Below, piece by piece: positions 27,261-35,878 of a stretch of 64,000 nucleotides of DNA. Numbering within the stretch: position 1 is the stretch's first letter; the number at the start of each line of letters is the position of its first letter. The notes beneath the pieces were generated by a model that did no database searches, was not told the DNA's origin, and saw only the letters and a program-made list of their open reading frames with translations. The DNA comes from Halospeciosus flavus (lineage in GTDB: Archaea > Halobacteriota > Halobacteria > Halobacteriales > Halobacteriaceae). Both the position numbers and the translations under genes were made by a program. The DNA lies in the NCBI RefSeq assembly GCF_029814175.1, contig NZ_CP122312.1:1-64000 (forward strand), in the 5' to 3' direction.

Positions 27261-29690
27261 CTATCGACTCAGGAGTGAGAACAGCGCACCGAGCTCGTCC
27301 GCCGCGGCACGACCGCGACCCCGGGTACGACCGCCGTCGGACCCGGTCGGAATCGGGTCACCTCTACCGACTGCACCTGTGTCCTTCACTGTGAATGTGT
27401 CCGTCTGCTCACCAACGCTCACCTCATAGTCGCCCGCTTCGACCCGCTTCCCGTCCATCGCCGGAATCTCGCCGGGGACGACTTCGAGCGTCTTCAGCGG
27501 GGCGTCGATTCTCACGGTCCCGGTCTCACCCGCGTCGAGGGAAACACGTTCTGTGCCCATCAGCCGACGGTTCGGGTGGAGAACCGACCCGTACGACTGC
27601 GTGTTGTACGCCTCGACGACGTGATCTCCCGGTCGGTCACCAGTGTTTGTGACCTCGACTTGAACGGTCACCGACGGGTTTTTACTGACGTCCGGGACCG
27701 TCTTCGGAGTGACGCGAACGTTCGCGTACTCGAAGTCAGTGTAGCTCAGGCCGTGTCCGAACTCGTAGAGCGGGTCGTTCCCCTTGGCTGGCGCGTAGGC
27801 GTTGTAGTGGTTCGTGACCTGTCCGACCGACCGGGGCCAGACGAACGGGAGTTTCCCGCTGGGGTTGTTGTCGCCGAACAGCGTCCGCGCGACAGCAGTC
27901 CCGGCCGCGCTCCCGGGCTGGTAGGCCATCAAGAGCGCGTCGAGTTTCTCGAACGTCTGCTGTCCGCCTCGCGGGCTGCCCGCGAGTTCGACGCCGACGA
28001 CAGGGGTGTCGTCCGAGGTCGCCTCGGCCACGGCGTCGACGACCTCTCGTTGTGCGTCCGGGAGCGCGAGTTCGTCGCGGTCACCGAAGCCCTCGGAGTG
28101 TGGACCCTCGCCGATAGTCACGACGACGGCGTCGGCGGACTCGGCCGCGCTCGTCACACCATCGCGGTTGTCGAAGGTGTACTTATCGCTGTCCTGCCAC
28201 GGTTGGAAGGTGTATCCCGTCGGTTCAGACATGACCGTACCCGAGGCGATGTCCGTCTGGAGGCCTTCGAGCACTGTCGTGGCCCAGGGTCGTGCGTCGT
28301 GGTTCATGATTCCCTGCCACCCGAGTGTCCACCCACCCATCTGGGCGCGGAGTCCGGCGAGCTTCTCGACAAAGGGGCCGGTAACAAGCACGTCGTCGCT
28401 CTTCGAGAGGGGGAGCGCGTCCCCGTCGTTCTTCAAGAGCGTCATCGACTGCTCCGCGGCAGTGAGGGCGACGTCGCGACCCGCGCCGACGGCGTTCTTC
28501 ACCTTCTCCTCGTCGACGTATGGGTCCTCGAACAGGCCGAGGTCCTTCTTCAACTGGAGAATGCGGCGAACCGCCTCGTCGACGCGGTCCTCGGAGAGAT
28601 CACCGGACTCGACGAGATCGACGACAATTGAGATGAACTCGCCGGTATCGTCGGGGTTCATGTACATATCGACGCCGGCTTCGATACCGAGTTTGGTCGC
28701 CGTCCGGAGGTCCGGTGCGTAGTCGTGCATCTCTACCATTCGTTTGAAGTCCTTCCAGTCAGAGACGACGAGTCCGTCGTACCCCCACCGCTCGCGGAGA
28801 ATTGTCGTCAACAGCCACGTCGACGCGTGCGCTGGAACACCGTTGACCGATCCGGAGTTGACCATCACCGTCTCAGGGTCGGCGTCGAGACCCTGCTCGT
28901 ACGGCGGAAGAACGTTCGTGCGTAGGTCGCGCATCGAGGTTCGCCCGGCACTTCGGTCGTTCCCGTTGTGCGGAATCGAGTAGCCGCCAAAGTGCTTGAC
29001 CGTCGCGGCGACCTGCGTCGTGTCCCCGCTGCCCTCGTAGCCTTCGACTTTCGCCCGCGAGAACGTCCCCGTCAGGTGAGGGTCCTCGCTGAACCCCTCG
29101 TAGAACCGTCCCCAGCGAGGGTCGCGCTGGAGGTCGGTCGTCGGCGAGAACGTCCAGTGAGCGCCGATCGCTTCGACGGAGGTACCCGTAACTTCGGCGG
29201 CAGCCTTCGCCAGACCGGGGTTTCGCGTCGCACCGAGACCGAGGTTGTGTGGAAAGACGGTCGACCCATCGACAGTCGCGTTACCGTGGACGGCGTCGAT
29301 GCCGAAGACGAACGGAATCCCGTGTTCGGAGTTCTCGATGTTGTACTTCTGGAGCGCGTTGATCCGTTGGACGAGCGTCTTCGGGTCGAACGTCGGCGGG
29401 TTCGCGCCCCCAACGAGAATCGAGCCGACCTCGTGCTCGCTGAAGAGGTCGCCGACTTCCTTCGGGTCGAGCGAACCGACGTTCTTCTGGGTCAACTGAC
29501 CCGCCTTCTGTTCGATCGAGAGTTTCTCGAGGAGTCGGTCGACGGAGTGCTTCCCCTCGGCCGCCTCGGCCACCTCAGTGCTGAGTTCCGTGCCAGCGGC
29601 GACCGACGCCGTCGCCCCCGTCGCTTTGAGGAATGTCCGTCGCGAGGTCCCAATATCCTCGTTACCGCTTGTATTGGTATTCTTTGACAT
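27261..29690 (-). CDS. Tat-exported glycoside hydrolase family 3 beta-glucosidase
   Basis: An 809-aa secreted enzyme that removes terminal beta-linked sugars from oligosaccharides. It has a twin-arginine signal (TSRRTFLKATGATASVAAG, residues 15-33), the GH3 N-terminal barrel (50-390) with FGIDAVHGN and the nucleophile region GLVVSDW (Asp311), the GH3 C-terminal domain (420-640) and a fibronectin-III-like domain (about 670-770). Its ATG follows an AT-rich stretch with ATTTAAATAT about 30 bp upstream, so the message is probably leaderless. It lies next to, and in line with, a sugar ABC operon that would import the released sugar. Confidence 0.92.
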   Translation of the reverse strand: MSKNTNTSGNEDIGTSRRTFLKATGATASVAAGTELSTEVAEAAEGKHSVDRLLEKLSIEQKAGQLTQKNVGSLDPKEVGDLFSEHEVGSILVGGANPPTFDPKTLVQRINALQKYNIENSEHGIPFVFGIDAVHGNATVDGSTVFPHNLGLGATRNPGLAKAAAEVTGTSVEAIGAHWTFSPTTDLQRDPRWGRFYEGFSEDPHLTGTFSRAKVEGYEGSGDTTQVAATVKHFGGYSIPHNGNDRSAGRTSMRDLRTNVLPPYEQGLDADPETVMVNSGSVNGVPAHASTWLLTTILRERWGYDGLVVSDWKDFKRMVEMHDYAPDLRTATKLGIEAGVDMYMNPDDTGEFISIVVDLVESGDLSEDRVDEAVRRILQLKKDLGLFEDPYVDEEKVKNAVGAGRDVALTAAEQSMTLLKNDGDALPLSKSDDVLVTGPFVEKLAGLRAQMGGWTLGWQGIMNHDARPWATTVLEGLQTDIASGTVMSEPTGYTFQPWQDSDKYTFDNRDGVTSAAESADAVVVTIGEGPHSEGFGDRDELALPDAQREVVDAVAEATSDDTPVVGVELAGSPRGGQQTFEKLDALLMAYQPGSAAGTAVARTLFGDNNPSGKLPFVWPRSVGQVTNHYNAYAPAKGNDPLYEFGHGLSYTDFEYANVRVTPKTVPDVSKNPSVTVQVEVTNTGDRPGDHVVEAYNTQSYGSVLHPNRRLMGTERVSLDAGETGTVRIDAPLKTLEVVPGEIPAMDGKRVEAGDYEVSVGEQTDTFTVKDTGAVGRGDPIPTGSDGGRTRGRGRAAADELGALFSLLSR

Positions 29691-29850
29691 TCAAGTGAAC
29701 AATTATGTTAATGATATTTAAATCTAATTCTGTATTCATCGGATAACAGAGAGACGGCGTTCGAGAAAAAGTGTGGGGAGGGACGCTGCTCGCACGTGAC
29801 CGAGTTCGGAGCTTTCGAGCGACTGGTTCCGTCGAACGTGGGGGGTGCCG

Positions 29851-30999
29851 TCAGAACCGCGGGGTAGCGAGTTCGTCTTCCGCCTCGGGATCGAGTTCGC
29901 GGTTCTTCAGCGCCTCGCCCGTCTGTCGGTCGAAGAGGTGGATCGTCTCCTCGGGGATGCGTGCGACGACGTCGTCGCCCTCGTGGAAGAGTCGCTGGCC
30001 GCCGACGACGCCGACGAACGGCTCGGCGTCTCGCTCCGCGAGTTCGAGGTAGAGGTTGTTCTCGTTGCCCATCGGCTCAACCACGTCGATCGTCACGTGG
30101 AAGTCGTGCGGTTCGGTCGCCTCGTCGACGATTTCAACGTCCTCGGGGCGGACACCGAGCGTGAGGTCGGTGGTGTCACTGAGTCGTTCGGCCGTCTCCG
30201 CGGAGAGATCGTAGTCGAGGCCATCCCCCACGAGTCGGTCGCCCTCGCGTTCGACCTCGAAGAAGTTCATCGACGGGTCGCCGACGAACCCCGCGACGAA
30301 GCGGTTCGCCGGCTTGTGGTAGGCTTCGAGCGGCGTCGCGACCTGCTGGAGAATTCCGTCGTCAAGGATGGCGATGCGGTCGCCCATCGTCATCGCCTCC
30401 GTCTGGTCGTGGGTGACGTAGACGGTAGTGACGTCGAGGTCCTCCTGGAGGCGCTGGAGTTCCGTCCGCATCGTCGAGCGGAGTTTCGCGTCCAAGTTCG
30501 AGAGCGGTTCGTCCATCAGGAAGACTTCGGGGTCGCGGACGATGGCCCGACCGAGGGCGACGCGCTGTTGTTGCCCGCCGGAGAGTTCGTCGGGCTTGCG
30601 TTCGAGGAGATCGTCGATTCCCATCGTCGCCGCGGCCGACTCCACGCGCTCGTTCATCTCGTCCATCGAGAGGTCGGTGGACTCCTCGAGGCCGAAACGC
30701 ATGTTCTCCCGGACGGTCATGTGCGGGTAGAGCGCGTAGGACTGGAACACCATCGCGATGTCCCGGTCGGCCGGTTTCACGCCGTTGACGACCTCGTCGC
30801 CGATACGGAGTTCGCCGGACGTGATGGTTTCGAGACCGGCGACCATCCGTAGGGTCGTGGACTTCCCGCACCCCGAGGGACCGACGAGGACGAGGAATTC
30901 GCCGTCTCGGATGTCGATACTCGCGTCGTCGACGGCGACGATCGTGTCGCCGTCGTCGTCGAAGTGCTTCGTTACGCCGTCGAGTGTTAGGTTAGCCAT
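29851..30999 (-). CDS. Sugar ABC transporter ATPase (MsmX/UgpC type)
   Basis: A 382-aa ATP-binding subunit with Walker [11 protein letters not shown] (about residues 39-48), the signature LSGGQQQR, Walker [13 protein letters not shown], the switch His in YVTHDQTEA and a C-terminal TOBE/MalK-like regulatory domain. It starts 21 bp after the second permease and ends the operon of binding protein, permease, permease, ATPase. It is a paralogue of the frameshifted ATPase at 19746 and, being complete, could in principle energise both transporters, as shared ATPases do in some bacteria; this is inference. Confidence 0.92.
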   Translation of the reverse strand: MANLTLDGVTKHFDDDGDTIVAVDDASIDIRDGEFLVLVGPSGCGKSTTLRMVAGLETITSGELRIGDEVVNGVKPADRDIAMVFQSYALYPHMTVRENMRFGLEESTDLSMDEMNERVESAAATMGIDDLLERKPDELSGGQQQRVALGRAIVRDPEVFLMDEPLSNLDAKLRSTMRTELQRLQEDLDVTTVYVTHDQTEAMTMGDRIAILDDGILQQVATPLEAYHKPANRFVAGFVGDPSMNFFEVEREGDRLVGDGLDYDLSAETAERLSDTTDLTLGVRPEDVEIVDEATEPHDFHVTIDVVEPMGNENNLYLELAERDAEPFVGVVGGQRLFHEGDDVVARIPEETIHLFDRQTGEALKNRELDPEAEDELATPRF

Positions 31000-31020
31000 A
31001 GTGGATACCTCCGAGTGTGT

Positions 31021-31968
31021 TCATCCTGCGACACCTTTCGCGAACTTGTCTCCGAAGAAGATGTAGACGAGCAGCGTCGGGAGCGCCGCGACGAACGCCC
31101 CGGCCATCTGCGTGTTGAACGACTGGATGATGCCACCCGTCAGGCTGTTCAGCGCCATCGTCACGACCGCCGCGGGGCCAGACCCCGAGGGGATGATGAC
31201 AAGGGCGAACAGCAGGTCGTTCCAGACCTGCGTGAACTGGTAGATGAGCGTCACCGCGAATATCGGCGTCGAGAGCGGGAGGACGATGCGTCGGTAGATG
31301 GTGAACGCGTCCGCACCGTCGAGTCGCGCCGCTTCGACCATCTCGTCGGAGAACTTCGAGTAGTACCCACGGAAGAGCAGCGTCGTGATGGGGATGCCGT
31401 AGGCGGTGTGCGTCACGATGAGGTTGAACAGACTCGCGTAGTGTTCGTGCATCAGGGGAAGTCCCCAGAGGAACGAGAGGAGTTCTGGAGTGTTCAGGAT
31501 CGCGAAGAACCGGAACAGCGGGACCAGCACTGCCTGGTACGGGATGAAGATCCCCGCGATGAACAACGCGACGATGGGGACCTGACCCCGCCAGTCGAGC
31601 GTCGTCAGCCCGTAGGCGGCGAGACTGCCCAGGAGCGCCGAGAAGATGGTCGCTGGAACCGCAAGGATGAGGGAGTTCAACAGGGCGTCGGTCATCTCGC
31701 GGAAGGCCGTCTGCCACGCCGCGAGGCTGAAACCCGTGACGGACGGCGGCATTATCGGGAGCGTTCGCTGGAACGCCTCCGACGACTTGAACGCCGTCAT
31801 CAGGCCGGCTTCGAGCGGCGCGAGGTAGAAACCGACGAGACCGACGAGAATCGTGTACAGTACGACCCGTCGTACCGTGAGTCCGTCGGCGAACGCGCGA
31901 ACGCGGGCGCGGTAGCCGGGTTCTGCGGTCGGTTCGCCTTCGGCTTCTGCGGGTGGGACTTCGGTCAT
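31021..31968 (-). CDS. ABC sugar transporter permease (MalG type)
   Basis: A 315-aa membrane protein. The N-terminal 40 residues are cytoplasmic and Ala/Glu rich, followed by six hydrophobic segments and an EAA loop (VEAARLDGADAFTIYRRIVLP) for docking to the ATPase. Its ATG overlaps the stop of the preceding permease by four bases. Part of the glycoside transporter operon 34426-29851. Confidence 0.92.
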   Translation of the reverse strand: MTEVPPAEAEGEPTAEPGYRARVRAFADGLTVRRVVLYTILVGLVGFYLAPLEAGLMTAFKSSEAFQRTLPIMPPSVTGFSLAAWQTAFREMTDALLNSLILAVPATIFSALLGSLAAYGLTTLDWRGQVPIVALFIAGIFIPYQAVLVPLFRFFAILNTPELLSFLWGLPLMHEHYASLFNLIVTHTAYGIPITTLLFRGYYSKFSDEMVEAARLDGADAFTIYRRIVLPLSTPIFAVTLIYQFTQVWNDLLFALVIIPSGSGPAAVVTMALNSLTGGIIQSFNTQMAGAFVAALPTLLVYIFFGDKFAKGVAG

Positions 31969-33077
31969 AGTTCACCTCGGCGGTACTCGCTGTAGAGGTA
32001 CGGTCCGATGACGGTCAGCGCCATCGCGAAGAGGATGAGACCGATGGTCGCACCGTACGCCCAGTTGTTCGCACTGAACGCCTCGCGGTACATCATCGTC
32101 GAGAGGATGTCCCCGAACGGGCCCGGGTTGGAACCGAACAGCACGTAGAGGAAGTCGAACGCCTTCAGCGCGAACACCATCAGGACGACGGCGGCGCTGA
32201 TCGTCGACGACCGGAGTTGGGGGACGATGACCCGCTGGTACATCCGGAGCGTGCTCGCGCCGTCGACGCGTGCGGCCTCGTAGTGGTCGTCGGGGATGGC
32301 GCGGAGGCCGGCGAGGTAGACGACCATCGCGTACCCCGAGAACTGCCACGTGAGCGCGAACATGATCGCGAACAGTCGGTAGTAGAGTACGTCGGGGACC
32401 AGCGGAATCGCCCCGAGGATGCCCGTCGAGATACTCCCGCCGAGCCAGTTGGTCGAGATGGGGTCGAGTCCGAGCGTCGTGAGTACCGCGTTGAGGACGA
32501 GGTTGATGACCCCCGACTGCGGGTTGTACATCCACCGCCAGAAGACCGCGGTGACGACGAACGAGAGGCTCATCGGGAGCAGGTAGATAGTTCGGAAGGT
32601 GTTCTCGAAGCGGATCTTCTGGTCGACAAGGATGGCCAACAGCAAGCCGATGACCAGGCAGAATCCCGTGAACACGACCAGCAGGATGACCGTGTTCCGC
32701 GCGGCGATCCAGAAGGTCGGATCGGAGAACGCCTTCGCGTACGTTTCGAAGTCGAACTGGGAGATCGCGTACGTCGGGAGCGAGAGTCCCGAGAAGTCCG
32801 TCAGTGAGAGGACGAAGTTCCACCCGATGGCGCCGTAGACGAACAGCCCCATCAGGAGGAACGGCGGCAGCCAGAACGGCAACGAGCGAACGAACTCGCT
32901 GTCCAACGACGGGAGTCGCGACTCGCTCTCGACGGCGGTGCCACCGTCAGAACGGAGTTCTGACGACCCTCGCAGACGCCCTGTCTGCTCACCACCGTCG
33001 GAGCGAAGCTTCGACGAATCTCGCGAACCATCGCGGAACGCGTCCCCAGTGAGGTAGCGTTTCAGTCGTTGCAACAT
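31965..33077 (-). CDS. ABC sugar transporter permease (MalF/UgpA type) with palindromic-repeat insertion in its N-terminus
   Basis: A 370-aa permease whose conserved part starts near residue 62 (EFVRSLPFWLPPFLLMGLFVYG); the EAA loop is YEAARVDGASTLRMYQRVIVP. Residues of about 20-45 read SSKLRSDGGEQ and SSELRSDGGT, a duplicated motif encoded by the palindromic repeat at 32945-33016. The repeat is in frame and lies in the cytoplasmic tail, so it is probably harmless. The start is the ATG at 33077, which keeps an ordinary N-terminus (MLQRLKRYL) before the repeat; starting after the repeat would need a rarer codon. Confidence 0.9.
   Translation of the reverse strand: MLQRLKRYLTGDAFRDGSRDSSKLRSDGGEQTGRLRGSSELRSDGGTAVESESRLPSLDSEFVRSLPFWLPPFLLMGLFVYGAIGWNFVLSLTDFSGLSLPTYAISQFDFETYAKAFSDPTFWIAARNTVILLVVFTGFCLVIGLLLAILVDQKIRFENTFRTIYLLPMSLSFVVTAVFWRWMYNPQSGVINLVLNAVLTTLGLDPISTNWLGGSISTGILGAIPLVPDVLYYRLFAIMFALTWQFSGYAMVVYLAGLRAIPDDHYEAARVDGASTLRMYQRVIVPQLRSSTISAAVVLMVFALKAFDFLYVLFGSNPGPFGDILSTMMYREAFSANNWAYGATIGLILFAMALTVIGPYLYSEYRRGEL
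32945..33016. repeat. Cluster of three hairpin palindromes inside a permease gene
   Basis: Three inverted repeats follow each other: CGTCAGAAC-GGA-GTTCTGACG at 32945-32965, GCAGAC-N5-GTCTGC at 32972-32988, and CGTCGGAGC-GAA-GCTTCGACG at 32996-33016 with one G-T wobble. The first and third units are also direct copies of each other, including flanks. This looks like an REP-like mobile palindromic element inserted in frame. Confidence 0.75.
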
Positions 33078-33109
33078 TATGTGAGAGGGAAGGGAGGGGG
33101 TCGACCGCG

Positions 33110-34426
33110 TTACTGGAAGACCTTGACGAGCTGGTTGTAGGTGTCGGAGACGTTGTAACTGGAGATGAAGGTGGACATGGCGCTACCGAACTTCGAGAGC
33201 TTGTCCGGACCGATCGCCAGACCGTGCTGGATGCTCGGCGGCTGTGCCTCGGAGTTCTTGAAGTCGTCCATCTGGTTCTGGAGGAAGGGACCGAACGCGT
33301 CCTTGGGGACGTCCGTACGCGGCGGAATCGACCCCTTTTTCGGGTTGAAGCGCTTCTGGGCGTCGACCGAGCCGACGTACCGGAGGAACTTCGTCGTCGC
33401 CTCCGGCGAGGGGTTGTTCGTCGGGAACGGGAACGAGTCCATGTTCATGCTGTACAGCCCCTCCGTCCCGGGGAACGGAACGTGGTCCCACTGCTTGCCG
33501 TACTCGAAGTTGCTGGCCGTCCGGTACATACCCGCGGCCCAGTCGCCCTGGTGGAAGAAGCCGGCCTCACCGTTGATGATGAGCTTGTTCGCCTCCGTCC
33601 AGGAGATGGAGCCGGCGTCGTCGTTGTAGTACTGGTGGTAGTCCTTGACGATCTGGAGGGTGTCCTTGATGGCCTCCGAGTTCGCCTCGACTTTGCCCTC
33701 GGTGAACGCGGTGTAGGTCTCCGCGCCGTACTCGCCGAGGAGGACCTGCGCCCAGAGCTGACCGGTCGACCACGCGGACTTCGTCTGCATCGCCATCCCC
33801 ACGTAGCCCGCGTCCTCGACGGCCTTCATCGCGGCGACGAGGTCGCTCGGCTTCGAGATCGACGACGGGTCGACTCCGGCCTCCTCGACGACCGCGGTGT
33901 TGTAGAAGAGGTTGTTGAGGCGGTGGATGTTCAGCGGGACCGTCACGTAGTTCCCGCCGGGCTGTGCCGCCTGCTTGGGACCCGCGAGGTAGGCGGACTT
34001 CATGTCGTTGTGCCCCCAGACGCTCTCGCCGATGTTCTCGAGTTTGTCGGCCTGCACGTACGGCTGGAGGTTCGCGCCGGGCCACGCCTGCCACGAACTC
34101 GGTGGGTTGTTGTTCAGGATACGCTTCTTGATGACGGCCTGCAGGTTCTCGCCGGCGCCCCCCGCGACCGGGTTCTGCTCGACCGGAATCTCCGGGTACG
34201 CCTCTTTGAACCCCTCGAACAGCGCCTCGACCGCCGCGGCGCCGTCGCCACCGGTCCACCAGTGCTGAACCTTCAGCGTGTTGTATCCGTCCTGGGTCGT
34301 CGTCTGCTCGGTCGTTCCGTCCGACCCACCGTTTCCACCCGAACAGCCGGCGAGCCCGGCGATACCGAGAGCGCCCGCTGCGGTCAGGTACTTTCGCCGT
34401 GGGATACTGCTGTTATTATTCGACAT
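33110..34426 (-). CDS. Sugar ABC transporter substrate-binding lipoprotein (CUT1 family)
   Basis: A 438-aa binding protein. It has a Tat-type signal with lipobox (IPRRKYLTAAGALGIAGLAGC), a Gly/Thr linker, then the two-lobe fold (LKVQHWWTGGDG, EIPVEQNPVAGGAGENLQ, INGEAGFFHQGDWAAGMY). The start is the ATG at 34426, directly before MSNNNSSIPRR; the open frame extends upstream without conservation. Position 34456-34463 holds an AT-rich TATA-like box about 33 bp before it. It heads the operon down to the ATPase at 29851. The neighbours (GH3 glucosidase, galactonate-type dehydratase) suggest a glucoside or galactoside as substrate. Confidence 0.92.
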   Translation of the reverse strand: MSNNNSSIPRRKYLTAAGALGIAGLAGCSGGNGGSDGTTEQTTTQDGYNTLKVQHWWTGGDGAAAVEALFEGFKEAYPEIPVEQNPVAGGAGENLQAVIKKRILNNNPPSSWQAWPGANLQPYVQADKLENIGESVWGHNDMKSAYLAGPKQAAQPGGNYVTVPLNIHRLNNLFYNTAVVEEAGVDPSSISKPSDLVAAMKAVEDAGYVGMAMQTKSAWSTGQLWAQVLLGEYGAETYTAFTEGKVEANSEAIKDTLQIVKDYHQYYNDDAGSISWTEANKLIINGEAGFFHQGDWAAGMYRTASNFEYGKQWDHVPFPGTEGLYSMNMDSFPFPTNNPSPEATTKFLRYVGSVDAQKRFNPKKGSIPPRTDVPKDAFGPFLQNQMDDFKNSEAQPPSIQHGLAIGPDKLSKFGSAMSTFISSYNVSDTYNQLVKVFQ

Positions 34427-34631
34427 AATTGTACCTCGATAATGAGAATCGACCGAGATAAGTGTTACCATCATGTTCATTCAGGTGCGAGTGAATAACA
34501 CGGAACACACGGTGTCGCGGTGACACGAACCACTGGACGCACCTCCGCTCGGCGAGAGACAGACGGAGAGTAGTCGTCGTCGGTCGCGAGTAGTGAAAAC
34601 ACAGAAAAGACCCCCCGTCGACTACCCACCG

Positions 34632-35786
34632 ATGAGCGAAATCGTCGACTACGAGCTGTACGAAGTACCACCACGCTGGCTGTTTCTACGTGTGGAGACG
34701 AGCGACGGACTCGTCGGGTGGGGAGAGCCAGTCGTCGAGGGGCGCGCGCACACAGTCCGTGCGGCCGTCGAGGAACTCCTCGACGACTACCTCCTCGGAA
34801 TGGACCCGAACGCCATCGAAGACCACTGGCAGGAGATGTACCGCGGGGGGTTCTACCGGGGCGGTCCCGTCCTGATGAGCGCCATCGCCGGTATCGACCA
34901 GGCGCTCTGGGACATCAAGGGCAAGCGCTTTGACGCGCCCGTCTACGAACTGCTTGGCGGGAAAGCGCGCGAGCGAATCCGCGTCTACCAGTGGATCGGC
35001 GGCGACAGACCAGAAGGCGTCGCCGACGCCGCCCGCGAGAAGGTCGACGCCGGGTTCACTGCGCTCAAGATGAACGCGACGCCCGAACTTCGCCGGATCG
35101 ACAATCCACAGGCCGTCGCCGACGCCAAAGAGCGTCTCCGCGCCGTCCGCGAGGCCGTCGGTCCCGAGATCGACGTCGGCGTCGACTTCCACGGTCGCGT
35201 CTCCAAACCGATGGCCAAGCGCCTCGCCGCCGAACTCGAGGAGTACGAACCGTTCTTCATCGAGGAACCGGTCCTCCCCGAGCACAACGACGCCCTCCCC
35301 GAAATCGCCGCCAAGACCTCGACACCCATTGCCACCGGAGAGCGGATGTACTCCCGCTGGGACTTCAAGGAGGTCTTCGAGCAGGGCGCCGTCGACCTGA
35401 TCCAACCCGACCTCTCGCACGCCGGCGGCATCACCGAGGTCAAGAAGATCGCGAGCATGGCCGAAGCCTACGACGTCGCGATGGCTCCACACTGTCCGCT
35501 CGGCCCCATCGCCCTCGCCTCCTGTATCCAGGTCGACGCCTGCTCGCCGAACGCCCTCATCCAGGAGCAGAGTCTCGACATCCACTACAACGAGACCAGC
35601 GACGTCCTCGACTACCTCGACGACCCCTCGGTCTTCGACTACGAAGCGGGCTACGTCGACCTACCCGACGGCCCCGGTCTCGGTATCGAGATCGACGAGG
35701 ACCACGTCCGCGAGATGGCCGACGAGGCTGTCGACTGGCACAACCCCGTCTGGCGTCACGACGACGGCAGCGTCGCCGAGTGGTGA
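34632..35786 (+). CDS. dgoD: Galactonate/gluconate dehydratase (mandelate racemase/enolase superfamily)
   Basis: A 384-aa enolase-superfamily dehydratase that removes water from an aldonate to give the 2-keto-3-deoxy acid, the entry to the semi-phosphorylative Entner-Doudoroff route of haloarchaea. It has an N-terminal capping domain and a barrel with metal ligands Asp in VGVDFHGR, Glu in FFIEEPV and Glu in ATGERMYS, plus a catalytic His in MAPHCPLGPIALA. These resemble DgoD-type galactonate dehydratase. The start is the ATG at 34632 (MSEIVDYELYEV). It is divergent from the sugar-binding protein, consistent with use of the imported sugar. Specificity for galactonate rather than gluconate is not certain. 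Confidence 0.85.
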   Translation: MSEIVDYELYEVPPRWLFLRVETSDGLVGWGEPVVEGRAHTVRAAVEELLDDYLLGMDPNAIEDHWQEMYRGGFYRGGPVLMSAIAGIDQALWDIKGKRFDAPVYELLGGKARERIRVYQWIGGDRPEGVADAAREKVDAGFTALKMNATPELRRIDNPQAVADAKERLRAVREAVGPEIDVGVDFHGRVSKPMAKRLAAELEEYEPFFIEEPVLPEHNDALPEIAAKTSTPIATGERMYSRWDFKEVFEQGAVDLIQPDLSHAGGITEVKKIASMAEAYDVAMAPHCPLGPIALASCIQVDACSPNALIQEQSLDIHYNETSDVLDYLDDPSVFDYEAGYVDLPDGPGLGIEIDEDHVREMADEAVDWHNPVWRHDDGSVAEW

Positions 35787-35834
35787 ACGGCGGCGTTTCT
35801 TCCGCGACCGACTGCGTCGTACGGTGACACAAAT

Positions 35835-35878
35835 CTATATATGCGGTTGGTCTAACTCTATATTTAGATGGGTCTAAA
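35835..35878 (+). promoter_or_regulatory. Leaderless promoter with a palindromic operator over the start codon of the manganese transporter gene
   Basis: CTATATAT at 35835-35842 is a good TATA box, 30 bp before the ATG at 35868. TTTAGA-TGGG-TCTAAA at 35863-35878 is a perfect palindrome that contains the start codon, and a further half-site TCTAA lies at 35851-35855. A repressor bound here would block initiation. The layout resembles metal-dependent DtxR-family operators; the binding protein is not known. Confidence 0.6.
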
